Below, in pieces: positions 8,901-15,977 of a stretch of DNA of 32,925 nt. Numbering within the stretch: position 1 is the first letter of the stretch; each line of letters starts with the position of its first letter. The notes beneath the pieces were generated by a model that was given only the letters and a program-made list of their open reading frames with translations, was not told the DNA's origin and did not search any database. Origin of the DNA: a virus; the IMG/VR virus record IMGVR_UViG_3300018421_005007, positions 1 to 32,925 of that record. One strand, written 5' to 3'. The position numbers were made by a program, and so were the translations under genes.

Positions 8901-9737
8901 ACATCAGACGCTGACTACGGTGTCGTTGATATGGCTTCTGGTTCAAGTTCAACAGTTGAAGCAAGTAAACTTGTTGTAAGAGATGTCAATGGTGACTTTG
9001 GTGGTAGAGTAATTGATGTTCAACAGGTTAACGTTGATGGCTTCGAAGCAGTTGACACAGGAACTGTAAGTGGTTCGTCAGGATACTTACAAATTCACAC
9101 ATACGGTGGTGCAGGTGCCAGCGGTAGTGGTGGTATTTTCCTAAATGACGGTTCATTGGCTGCTGACAGAAGAACTGAATACTGGAACGATAGCCACGTG
9201 TTCAAAACTAAAAACGGTTTGGCTAATGCTGGAATTACCGCTGATAGCATTACTGTAACATCATTAACTACGGGCGGTAATACTACTGCTGGAACAGTAA
9301 CTGGTAGATGGACACTAACGGGTAGCACACCTAACGAATCGAGATTTGAAGCAACATACTCAGCGGACGTTGCGGAATACTACGAAGGTGATAAGGAATA
9401 CGAAGTAGGAACGGTATTGGTCTTCGGAGGCGATAAAGAAGTTACAACTACTAACAAACAAGGCGACACAAGAGTTGCAGGTGTTGTATCCAATACGGCA
9501 GCATACGTAATGTATAGTGCATGTCCTGGGTTGAAAAACCTAGTAGCACTAACAGGTAGGGTTCCTTGTAAGGTAGTAGGAAAGATTAAGAAGGGTGATA
9601 TTCTTGTTACAGCAGGAATACACGGTGTAGCAACAGTTTCAACGGATCCTAAGGTAGGAACAATTGTTGGTAAAGCAATTGAGGATTACGATAGCGATCA
9701 CATAGGAACAATTGAAGTAGCGGTGGGTAGAACATAA
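2973..9737 (+). CDS. giant fibre / baseplate-associated structural protein (2254 aa)
   Basis: The largest gene in the window. It opens with the anchor motif shared by four other proteins here (IGNDGTGDSIRESFNKVNDNF, residues about 11-31). A beta-rich region follows, with a pectate-lyase-like stretch near residues 528-560 (IESGIYEENYPIKVPQNV), a helical insert at about 620-760, and repeated beta modules carrying TTGxLPTG and HGLxxGD signatures (near residues 947, 1263, 1337 and 1459). A segment conserved in cyanophage fibres (YVTTDQFGNFNVGPYFRVDQ) is near 1660. The C-terminus has ADVAEYYEGD near 2131, resembling the C-terminal domains of fibre proteins that mature by self-cleavage or intramolecular chaperoning. 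Lengths above 2000 residues are known for marine T4-like fibres. It is probably a virion protein involved in host contact; the exact gp equivalent is not assignable. Confidence 0.85.
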   Translation: MARKVIDVGAIGNDGTGDSIRESFNKVNDNFRELYSSLGLGERLTFIGLDDTPSTFLGQEGAVLAVNPTTDALQFKQITGGIGVSIDTTSNSNQIIVNTEFSEISGDPSPQLGGDLSVRSGGNTYKIVDLDTPTEDSEAANKAYVDTKLARAGVNAIDPETGTTNSALGRMSGPLVLSRDPEPEDDELYGGLVAATKRYVDSSAFGSSVNLYVATSGSDERPGVSRSIQGRALAYAYKTIEAACKRAEEIIRESQDDIGPYKKVLTYSNGTKTVTLNAVETSPSSGAGFSATPKMSVDTISINSVGTNYKAGDILTISGGTGTPARYEVLSTATDPGAVVTFRQISSGSYTVLPGSSNVVTTTDSAFGSGATFDITYKVSDIDIVSGGTGYSLVSVRITGGGGSGAFGVATVTGGVITAIELTDSGSGFTSLPTVVADLPRFLLKTEGQRTDYTGDVVTDTEVAYRTRDIREGLYLRGETSGALAQILAHEGALDSFGNEIFDVDIKYGTFEIDEPISYGDITNQTQITILIESGIYEENYPIKVPQNVALVGDEFRRCIVKPRPGTSSSPWAFQKFRRDTEIDGLETATQLYGYHYLEDTTQPVYPKINNPGNIKQAATLIELNRSFLQNEVVAWINQQIATNTAPFTSAFDYNEELCKRDAGLILDAMVFDIKYGGYDRTISAGLKYYQNASGRIAITTQLSETIASLNHLEDLINDVISNNEIVTVYNQVFPQIIDNAYTAEAGASTVLGLLFDALEDVIDGSGSVNYPKDNEKLDVFLCNDAVIIRALTMQGHGGFSMVLDPQGQILAKSPYAQECASFSKSINAQTFAGGMFVDGFAGNLQFRHTGTVAGTGNTRITVSGLERVPQLPASFIVSDEVFRINYVRDFVYSPSGSTATFSLDETTPFDLTPGQQTVTSISVGSPAVITLNDHGLQANSSVVFSTTGSLPTGITAGKEYYVAENGLTNNTFRITETFGGTVLVDTTGAGSGTHRYQRLYEVLMPGNRSMLSNDFTQVADMGYGLLATNGGLTEAVSMFTYYCYTSYFALNGAQIRSIAGSSAHGVYALVADGSDPLEVPTPTTVYYDLSQRCDCYFPSATYANTANGLYIYVTNYDYTPLNNSELEVDHGNLVYRYPVTSVATEDLPDGVARLNLTSDETGNFEGLFDVVPDGTKMVIRSNSQVLLTGELADVATRPSTGLRLQEGDDVYRVLQFEDYDDTVNGRGRQKCQFTVADPTLVSFVIEVDSIAGTDTLTTARNHGLKTGDVFIPTVTANGLTASTTYYVYDVPNYNELQLSTSLGGSLLSGLTNGSGLGLIATIPHKQLADYRLSFGTTGTLPTGINDAVEYFVLEDGLTTTTFQISTVPNGGAIEVTGAGSGVHSAAAEGITKTTLRENYNYVDLTIFKPGESVGTSGANPVTPGSFTTLSSISIAAPAVFTTASPHGLSVGDAIRIETTGDLPTGLSDTQHYFVYDNDVDGLGGSSVQFSVSVEHPNLAAALEVETTGTQTGTHSFALITGRVGDDNFAVVPVAPQERSRVPGSRFVFKGEEYVIDTYESEEDLNEPYARITLDRPLVDSVIAYGATYTIKSAVPIRTVGANGNLTIRISLTRVTGHDLLDIGTGSYADTNYPNEIFGPPVNAINDSNETEERGVGRVFYVTTDQFGNFNVGPYFRVDQGTGRVTFSAAIALSNLDGIGFKRGVPISEFSTDSGFSDNAVDTVPTENATRVYIERRLGITHGGAPVIQASLIPPLSGGFMSLDGQLEMKGNMDLGGNRIIDLADPVNPTDAVNLQSLTYANLQEFSFTDLKANDIMVFTGVGNDAINATVVGDITLNIDSTANTIDAQIEPDVILNADINSAAGIVQSKLDMDFASTAAAAPTGTDAAKQATLGLASFDSAQFTVVDGWVQLKTNGVPKTALAQVTAKSVLGNSGLSSANASDVLFTTVVDDGGAAKKSQFSSTGFLRRQNSGSFTSDADYGVVDMASGSSSTVEASKLVVRDVNGDFGGRVIDVQQVNVDGFEAVDTGTVSGSSGYLQIHTYGGAGASGSGGIFLNDGSLAADRRTEYWNDSHVFKTKNGLANAGITADSITVTSLTTGGNTTAGTVTGRWTLTGSTPNESRFEATYSADVAEYYEGDKEYEVGTVLVFGGDKEVTTTNKQGDTRVAGVVSNTAAYVMYSACPGLKNLVALTGRVPCKVVGKIKKGDILVTAGIHGVATVSTDPKVGTIVGKAIEDYDSDHIGTIEVAVGRT

Positions 9738-11710
9738 TGGCATACGATAATAATATTAATCCAGGCAATCCACCACTAGTGTGGAGCAGAGTCAGAGACG
9801 CCTTTGACAAGATTAATGAGAACTTTACAATTCTTGGAACTTCACTTGCGAGACAATTACAAAAAGATGTTGCACACATTGAATCCGGAACTTCAGAAAG
9901 TAACCCTGTAAGAATTGTAACGACCGAAGCACACGACATAGCATCCGGAGATAGAGTATTTGTATTCAATACGGGTGTAAGCCAATTAGACAACAACTAT
10001 TACTATGCTAGTGTCATTAGCACTACTGAATTTGAACTATATTCAGATACAGGATTAACGGCAGCAGTTGATGGAACGGCATACGATTCTTATTCTTCGG
10101 GCGGTGGTGAAATACAGGCACTAACAAGTTATTCTAGTTTAGATTTTGAAAACATGACAACTAGCATTTCACCTAACGTTGCTTCAGAATATGACCTAGG
10201 AACAATTTCAAAACCATGGCAGTCATTATACACTGCGGAACATGCAGACACAGATGCAGATGCGTTTAATGGTGTTTGGTTAGGCTCGGCACAAATTAAG
10301 GGCAAGCCAGGCGGAATAGTTGATCTACCAGCAGGTTCAACAGTTGACGGTAGTTTAATTATAAATCCAGATCAAACATTCTTCAAGAGCGTTCAAATAG
10401 ATAGTGGTGATAGAGTTGTTGCAGACGACTTTGTTGATACACTTAATCTAATTAGTGGTAGTGCTATTTCAATGGTTGTTGATAGTGCCGCTGAATCAAT
10501 CACAATCACCAATACTGGTGTTACACAATTAGCAGCAGGATCGGGTGTAAGCGTTAGTTCAGCAACTGGAAACATAACAGTTGCTAATACGGGCGTTCTA
10601 AGTGTTGCTAATTCTACAACACTGCCTGCAATAGCCACAGGAAGAACAGCAGGCGTTGGTATTATAACAAGCACTTCGACAGGAGCCCTAACACTAACAA
10701 ACACAGGTGTTATTGAAGTCCAGGCTGGAACTGGTATAACAACATTTACTGATACTGCAACAGGTATTGTTACGGTAACAAACGGTGCACCGGCAGGTAA
10801 CGCATTTAGATTTATAGATGTATTTGGTCAAACGTCACTGGAAGCAAACTCAGTTGCGGGTAGATTAGAATTTGTTGAAAGTGATAACATCATCATTACG
10901 ACTGATGGTGCAACTGACAAGGTAACATTTACTTTCAATAATACTACAGACATCATTGGTAGTGTGTTTGCAGATGACTCCACAAAACTAGTAGATGCAG
11001 TGGAAGGATTAGTTGTTGGTAATGTTGAAAATACATCAGTCATAACAACAGCAGTTACGACTAATAACCTAACAGCAGACGGTGTAATAGATTTTACCAA
11101 TGCAACAATTAATTTCGAAGGCACGCAATGGCAAAACATACCAGATCCGATATACATGGACATTGTTGGTAGTGTATTTGCAGATGACTCTACTAAACTT
11201 GTTGATGCCGTAGAAGGTGAAATATACGGAACTATCAAGAGTGATAGTTGGATGTTGGCGAGTGATAGTTATCTAACTATTTCAAATGGTGGTGCTACTG
11301 GTCCAGGACCTATTCAAATTGTTGCTTCCGGAGATTTAGATTTAAGTGCAGGCTCAGGTCAAACCATTAATGCAAACAGAAATATTGTAGCATCAGGTGG
11401 TATTACTGGAGATATAACAGGTTATCAAACTGGTGACATGACAGGATCTGTTTTTGCAGATGATTCAACAAAATTAGTTGATGCTGTTGAAGGAAAGATT
11501 GTAGGACCAATTGAATCGGATAATATAAGAGGAACGCTCATAGGAACAGTTTATGCAGATGATTCCACAAAAATTATAGATCATGAAGGTAATGTTTTAT
11601 ACACACCTTCTACTCCAAGCGATTGGAATGGAACTGCACCAACTACTGTAGGTGAGGCGCTGGATAGAATAGCGGCTTGGATAAAGGCAAGTGATGGAAC
11701 GGGAGCGTAA
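9737..11710 (+). CDS. structural protein with ADDSTKLVD repeats (657 aa)
   Basis: The start shares a base with the previous stop (TAATG). The N-terminus carries the anchor motif in degenerate form (RVRDAFDKINENFTIL, about residues 18-33). The middle is a low-complexity Thr/Ala/Val/Gly beta region of the kind found in fibrous phage proteins. The C-terminal third has three exact copies of a 17-residue unit, GSVFADDSTKLVDAVEG (residues 408, 478 and 570), and a variant at 603 (GTVYADDSTKIID). It ends with TVGEALDRIAAWIKASDG, a probable helical cap. This ADDST repeat is typical of T4-like cyanophage virion proteins. It is probably a tail-fibre or baseplate-associated protein made with the 2254-residue fibre. 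Confidence 0.8.
   Translation: MAYDNNINPGNPPLVWSRVRDAFDKINENFTILGTSLARQLQKDVAHIESGTSESNPVRIVTTEAHDIASGDRVFVFNTGVSQLDNNYYYASVISTTEFELYSDTGLTAAVDGTAYDSYSSGGGEIQALTSYSSLDFENMTTSISPNVASEYDLGTISKPWQSLYTAEHADTDADAFNGVWLGSAQIKGKPGGIVDLPAGSTVDGSLIINPDQTFFKSVQIDSGDRVVADDFVDTLNLISGSAISMVVDSAAESITITNTGVTQLAAGSGVSVSSATGNITVANTGVLSVANSTTLPAIATGRTAGVGIITSTSTGALTLTNTGVIEVQAGTGITTFTDTATGIVTVTNGAPAGNAFRFIDVFGQTSLEANSVAGRLEFVESDNIIITTDGATDKVTFTFNNTTDIIGSVFADDSTKLVDAVEGLVVGNVENTSVITTAVTTNNLTADGVIDFTNATINFEGTQWQNIPDPIYMDIVGSVFADDSTKLVDAVEGEIYGTIKSDSWMLASDSYLTISNGGATGPGPIQIVASGDLDLSAGSGQTINANRNIVASGGITGDITGYQTGDMTGSVFADDSTKLVDAVEGKIVGPIESDNIRGTLIGTVYADDSTKIIDHEGNVLYTPSTPSDWNGTAPTTVGEALDRIAAWIKASDGTGA
10958..11590 (+). 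repeat. coding repeat: 3 exact protein copies plus 1 variant of a 17-residue unit
   Basis: Copies encode GSVFADDSTKLVDAVEG at 10958-11008, 11168-11218 and 11444-11494. A variant, GTVYADDSTKIIDHEG, is at 11543-11590. The three exact copies differ only by synonymous changes: copies 1 and 2 differ at 8 codons, and Ser in copy 3 uses TCT instead of AGT. The protein sequence is therefore held by selection rather than by recent duplication. Confidence 0.9.
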
Positions 11711-11714
11711 TTAG

Positions 11715-11969
11715 ATGGCTAAACTAACAGTAAACATCGGACAGAGCGCAAACGACAGACAGGGCGATAATCTACGCACAGCCTTTGATAAGATTAATAA
11801 AAATTTCGACGAACTATATGTAGGTCCTCCACAACTTACACAAGCAGAAATTGATGCATTAACACCTGTGTTTGGTATGATGGTATACAATACTACCACT
11901 GGTAAGTTTCAAGGTTATGCTGCTGATGCCAATAATGACAGCACAGCAGGGTGGGCTGATCTACACTAA
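11715..11969 (+). CDS. small structural protein with anchor motif (84 aa)
   Basis: 84 residues starting at ATG 11715, with GGGAG at 11701-11705 as ribosome site. The first 40 residues are almost a pure copy of the anchor motif (QSANDRQGDNLRTAFDKINKNFDELY). The rest has the pattern of a phage fibre tip or trimerisation module (ALTPVFGMMVYNTTTGKFQGYA), a turn also seen at the ends of collar and fibre proteins. It looks like a minimal anchor-plus-tip protein. It lies 4 bases after the 657-residue protein and is probably a virion component; its exact place is unknown. Confidence 0.75.
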   Translation: MAKLTVNIGQSANDRQGDNLRTAFDKINKNFDELYVGPPQLTQAEIDALTPVFGMMVYNTTTGKFQGYAADANNDSTAGWADLH

Positions 11970-11973
11970 ATAT
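11966..11973 (+). promoter_or_regulatory. late promoter box CTAAATAT (192-aa structural gene)
   Basis: The box overlaps the TAA stop of the 84-residue gene. Predicted start is near 11978, giving a short leader with AGGAA (11980-11984) before ATG 11991. Confidence 0.45.
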
Positions 11974-11990
11974 TGATATAGGAAAACACA

Positions 11991-12569
11991 ATGGCAGATT
12001 TACAAACAATTAATATAGGTAACGTTGTAAACGACGGTCTAGGCGATGACCTAAGAACAGCGTTTCAAAAAGTAAACTCCAATTTTTCTGATCTAAATGA
12101 CGAATTGACTGTTACTGTGGTCAACCTAGGAACAACGGGTGTTGGTCTATTTAAGGAAAAGTCAGGAAGCGAATTAAGATTTAAAAAACTAGTTTCAGGA
12201 ACAAAAATGTTATTAGACGAACAGGATAATAACATAATTGTAAATAGCACTGCACCGGATGCATTCATTAGAATCGATACGGATAGCGGAAGCGTTTTAG
12301 CAAGTTCCTATGAACAAATTACCATGCAAGGAGATTCTGCTCCTGCATCACAGACCGGCGTTAAGGACATTGAAGTAACAACATCTGGAAGTTCTGTTAA
12401 CTTTAAAACAATTATACCAGTTACGGAATACTTAACAACATATGATTTTGGAACAATCAATGGAACATACGCCAATGCAATACAGTTAGCAATGCAGGCT
12501 GCTAACATAGATTTCGGAACACTAACATTCACATCAGATATTGATTTAGACTGCGGCGGTCTAACCTAG
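11991..12569 (+). CDS. structural protein with anchor motif (192 aa)
   Basis: 192 residues. The N-terminus repeats the anchor motif (NVVNDGLGDDLRTAFQKVNS, about residues 10-29). The remainder is beta-rich and polar without cysteine-rich or catalytic signatures, and includes SDIDLDCGGLT at the very end. The shared N-terminus with neighbours at 2973, 9737 and 11715, and the position inside the fibre block, argue for a virion protein docking to the same partner. Its stop codon is part of a strong TAGGAGGT ribosome site for the next gene. No named family is recognised beyond the anchor. Confidence 0.75.
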   Translation: MADLQTINIGNVVNDGLGDDLRTAFQKVNSNFSDLNDELTVTVVNLGTTGVGLFKEKSGSELRFKKLVSGTKMLLDEQDNNIIVNSTAPDAFIRIDTDSGSVLASSYEQITMQGDSAPASQTGVKDIEVTTSGSSVNFKTIIPVTEYLTTYDFGTINGTYANAIQLAMQAANIDFGTLTFTSDIDLDCGGLT

Positions 12570-12574
12570 GAGGT
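12567..12574 (+). promoter_or_regulatory. strong ribosome binding site TAGGAGGT
   Basis: A near-perfect Shine-Dalgarno sequence embedded in the stop codon of the preceding gene, 5 bases before ATG 12580. It fixes the start of the 838-residue gene and ties its translation to the upstream gene. Confidence 0.8.
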
Positions 12575-12579
12575 AACCA

Positions 12580-15096
12580 ATGGCAATAACGTGGACTACG
12601 CCAGCAGGAGACCTTGGAACACTAGAGGAAAGAATTACTATTGAAATACCTCTTGTGGCAACAACTGACACTTCAAACAACATAGTCTATTCAATCATTG
12701 CAGGAAAATTACCGCAGGGATTATTACTAACCAATGGTGTAATCAAAGGAACACCATCCGAAGTAACAAAATTTACAACATCAAAATTTGTTGTTAGAGC
12801 AGACGATGGAACAAGTGGTTGCATGGATAGAACATTTAGTTTATCCGTTGACGGTGCAGACTTTCCTGAATGGATTACGGAACAGGGATTTTTAAATGTT
12901 GGTCAAGGAGAAGCATACTTTGTCCTTGATGATGCGAAGGTGGATTTTCAACTAGAAGCAACTGACACGGATTTAGTTGCAGGCGGAACTCTCGAATATT
13001 ATCTCGTTCCTAATAGTGGTATACTACCGTATGGACTAGCACTATCCAAGACAGGAAAAATATCTGGTTTTACAAAACCCATTCCTGCACTAGAATATAA
13101 CACAAACGTAAGTGGAGCCTATGATAGTGGATCATTTGATACCACTCCGTTGGATATAGCAAAGAATAATTCAACTGGTTTTGACAGTTACTTTTACGAT
13201 AATCAAACATTTGACTTTGGAACCACAGGAAGAGTTCCACAAAAATTAAGCAGGATATACACATTTAGCATTGCCGTAACTGATGGAGTGAATGCTGTAA
13301 GCAGAACATTTAAAATATATGTTGTTACAGAAGAATTTTTAAAAGCAGACAACACACTAATACAGGTAAGCACCAATCTATTCCAAGCAGACTCAACAAG
13401 TGATAGGGTTCCTCTTTGGATAACTGATTCTTATCTAGGAAGATGGCGTGCAAACAACTACATCACTCTCAATGTTGACGTTTACGATCCGCCAACACTT
13501 TCGGGTGTCATAAGTTATTTTTACGTTGATACAAACCCCGACGGATCAGCAAGTGAATTTCCTCCAGGAATGACCTTGGATCAGACAACAGGAGAAATTG
13601 CTGGTAAGGTTCCTTATCAAGCAGCAGTTACGAAAACATATAAATTTACACTCAAGGCTGTAAACTTTCCAGCATCATTAGCAACTGCTGATTATACACT
13701 AGTCGGCGATTGGAATTCTACAAGAGTTTATGTAGCAAATGAAGCAGTTAGATACGATGGTTTAATCTATGTGTGCGTTGAACCCCATGTTAACGTCATA
13801 CCAGGAACTGACGAAGGTGCCAATTGGACACTGGGTGTTGGAACCGTTGATAAAACATTTACTGTTGACATAATTGGTGAAATTGAAAGTGCAATCGAAT
13901 GGGTCAGTGATGCATTCGTTGGAAACATCAAACCCAATCAGCCAAGTAGATTATTTGTAGAAGCAAGAAGTTTATTATATGGCGGAAGAGTTTCTTATCA
14001 ACTGGTTAGTGGAACACTGCCTCCAGGATTAACATTTTTATCAAATGGAATAATACAGGGCAAGGTAAGACAATTTTCAGATTCGGATAATGACGGACTC
14101 ACTAGATTCTTCGACAGAGATAGTTCATTAATAGATTCAACCGGAAGCATAACATTTAACACAACGTTTGATGGCAGTTTAACCAGTTATGATAAAGAAT
14201 TTAAATTTACGGTAAAGGCACAGGATGGTGCAGGATTTGCAGAAACTGAAAAAGAATTTACAATAGTTGTTGTTTCAGAAACTGAAAAAACCTTTTCAAA
14301 TATTTTTGTTAAGCCACTACAGAAAAAATCAAAGAGATTGGAATGGTTTAACTTTATAACGGATGCAACAATCTTTGTTCCTGAAGACATATATAGATAT
14401 GGTGATGAAAACTATGGTGTTCAGAATGAGATCAAGACGCTAATATTTGCAGGCATTGAAAGCAAGACAGCAGTTGAATATGTTCAGGCCATGAGCAGAA
14501 ATCATTACAACAAAAGATTTACCCTAGGTGATGTAAAAACTGCCGTTGCCAAGGATCCAACAACACAGGAAACTGTATATGAAGTAATATATGTTGACAT
14601 AGTGGATGATTTGGAAAAGAATGGTAAGAGCATTTCTGATACCGTTGAACTTGCTGATGACATAGAAAGCAAGGTGTTGGTCAGCCAGAGTAGCATTAGG
14701 GTTGATAGCGATATACCTTTTGCGAGTGATAGTGATCTGCAAAGAGTATTTCCTAACTCCGTAAAGAATATGCGTAATAGAATAAGACAACTAGGCGAAA
14801 GAGATAGAGAATTTTTACCTCTTTGGATGCGTAGCATTCAGGAAACATCGACTGTGGAACTTGGATTTGTAAAATCTTTAGTGATCTGTTACACAAACCC
14901 AGGGCGTTCGGAATCAATTTTAGCCAAAATTAGAGCAAGTAATTTTGACTTTAAAACCATAGATTTTGTTGCAGATCGATATATAATTGACGTAATCGAC
15001 GGTGAAATACAGGATACATACTTGAAATTTCCGCAAGATGAAATATCAAAACAGAATGAATCGTATCCTAAAACACAGAATATATCGCAGCAGTAA
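12580..15096 (+). CDS. large structural protein with Ig-like (He_PIG-type) repeats (838 aa)
   Basis: 838 residues. It has several putative Ig-like modules with the signature Y-x-LPxGLxLxxxGxIxGxP: near residues 39-60 (GKLPQGLLLTNGVIKGTP), about 138 (GILPYGLALSKTGKISG), about 314 (FPPGMTLDQTTGEIAGKVP) and about 471 (GTLPPGLTFLSNGIIQGKV). Linkers end with FxFxVxAxDG strands. The last 240 residues change character to a charged alpha/beta domain (from KTFSNIFVKPLQKK) that may be the attachment part. Ig-like modules on phage tails commonly aid adhesion to cell-surface carbohydrate. It lacks the anchor motif at its N-terminus, unlike its neighbours. A virion surface protein is the best reading. Confidence 0.8.
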   Translation: MAITWTTPAGDLGTLEERITIEIPLVATTDTSNNIVYSIIAGKLPQGLLLTNGVIKGTPSEVTKFTTSKFVVRADDGTSGCMDRTFSLSVDGADFPEWITEQGFLNVGQGEAYFVLDDAKVDFQLEATDTDLVAGGTLEYYLVPNSGILPYGLALSKTGKISGFTKPIPALEYNTNVSGAYDSGSFDTTPLDIAKNNSTGFDSYFYDNQTFDFGTTGRVPQKLSRIYTFSIAVTDGVNAVSRTFKIYVVTEEFLKADNTLIQVSTNLFQADSTSDRVPLWITDSYLGRWRANNYITLNVDVYDPPTLSGVISYFYVDTNPDGSASEFPPGMTLDQTTGEIAGKVPYQAAVTKTYKFTLKAVNFPASLATADYTLVGDWNSTRVYVANEAVRYDGLIYVCVEPHVNVIPGTDEGANWTLGVGTVDKTFTVDIIGEIESAIEWVSDAFVGNIKPNQPSRLFVEARSLLYGGRVSYQLVSGTLPPGLTFLSNGIIQGKVRQFSDSDNDGLTRFFDRDSSLIDSTGSITFNTTFDGSLTSYDKEFKFTVKAQDGAGFAETEKEFTIVVVSETEKTFSNIFVKPLQKKSKRLEWFNFITDATIFVPEDIYRYGDENYGVQNEIKTLIFAGIESKTAVEYVQAMSRNHYNKRFTLGDVKTAVAKDPTTQETVYEVIYVDIVDDLEKNGKSISDTVELADDIESKVLVSQSSIRVDSDIPFASDSDLQRVFPNSVKNMRNRIRQLGERDREFLPLWMRSIQETSTVELGFVKSLVICYTNPGRSESILAKIRASNFDFKTIDFVADRYIIDVIDGEIQDTYLKFPQDEISKQNESYPKTQNISQQ

Positions 15097-15104
15097 AATG
15101 CGTG

Positions 15105-15112
15105 ATAAATAC
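15105..15112 (+). promoter_or_regulatory. late promoter box ATAAATAC (200-aa structural gene)
   Basis: Predicted start near 15117 gives a 22-base leader with GGAG (15127-15130) before the GTG start at 15139. Confidence 0.65.
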
Positions 15113-15138
15113 ATTAAATTGTAATTGGAGAGACAAAA

Positions 15139-15741
15139 GTGGCAAGCAACATTAATTATTTGAGTATTAATGAAAACTTTCCTGTAGCAGGACAGGACAA
15201 TGATACTCAGGTATTCAGAGATAACTTTGATACCATAAAAACAAGCCTTAGAAATGCTAAGGAAGAAATAACAGACTTACAGGGCGATACAGCCAAGGTA
15301 AATGTAGATAATGATTTTGAATTGAATAAGATTCAAAGAGCATTACTTCAGAATAATAGAACACAGAAATTTGATGGTGGTGCCGTAACTGCTTCTCCCA
15401 CTACAATTGATTATGAAAATGCCAACTATCAAATTTATAGACTAAGTGCTAACCTTACTATGGATTTCCTAAATTTTCCAGGAGATCCTGTTTTTGTTTC
15501 CGAAACAACTCCAATTGGAATGGGAAAAGTAACACTTGAATTATACGGTGATGGAACTAAAAGATTAATCACTTTCCAAACTTCAGGTGGAACTGTAATT
15601 AAGAAAAATGGATTTCCGGCATTAACGGAAGTCGGTGCTCATGATTTTGAAGTATCTTCAAACAGTGATCCGATCATTATTGAAGTATGGAGACACAACG
15701 AAGATAACATCTTTATTAGATACATAGGACAATTTTCATAA
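15139..15741 (+). CDS. structural protein with anchor-like motif (200 aa)
   Basis: GTG start at 15139, supported by GGAG at 15127-15130 and a late box upstream. The N-terminus (FPVAGQDNDTQVFRDNFDTI) is a diverged form of the anchor motif: an Asn-Asp turn, then an R-x-NF helix. A short coiled stretch follows (SLRNAKEEITDLQGDTAKV), then a beta domain with GDGTKRLITFQTSGG and EVWRHNEDNIFIRYIGQF at the end. This order fits a small fibre or baseplate-wedge accessory protein. The stop shares a base with the next ATG (TAATG). No named family is recognised. Confidence 0.75.
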   Translation: MASNINYLSINENFPVAGQDNDTQVFRDNFDTIKTSLRNAKEEITDLQGDTAKVNVDNDFELNKIQRALLQNNRTQKFDGGAVTASPTTIDYENANYQIYRLSANLTMDFLNFPGDPVFVSETTPIGMGKVTLELYGDGTKRLITFQTSGGTVIKKNGFPALTEVGAHDFEVSSNSDPIIIEVWRHNEDNIFIRYIGQFS

Positions 15742-15977
15742 TGTTTCATCCGTTTGAAGAGGATCTAACACAGTTAACTGACACCCAGTTAACAGAAAAA
15801 ATATCCGAATTGAACAAAAAATACTTCCAAGCCAGCCGTTTAGGTAAAGGTCAACTGTTGACACAACTCCAAACATTTGTTACAATATACAGAGATGAAG
15901 TGCGTAGAAGAGCAATGCAATCGAAGTTAAATGCAAATGATGATAAGGATTTGGATCAACTAATTAATGTCGACTAA
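15741..15977 (+). CDS. small conserved helical phage protein (78 aa)
   Basis: 78 residues, translationally coupled to the preceding gene by TAATG. Largely helical and charged: TQLTEKISELNKKYFQASRL, then LLTQLQTFVTIYRDEVRRRAM, with an acidic end (NDDKDLDQLINVD). It resembles small proteins seen at the end of structural blocks in marine T4-like phages, but I know no function. It overlaps the next gene by 11 bases. It could be a minor virion or assembly factor; this is inference from position only. Confidence 0.65.
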   Translation: MFHPFEEDLTQLTDTQLTEKISELNKKYFQASRLGKGQLLTQLQTFVTIYRDEVRRRAMQSKLNANDDKDLDQLINVD

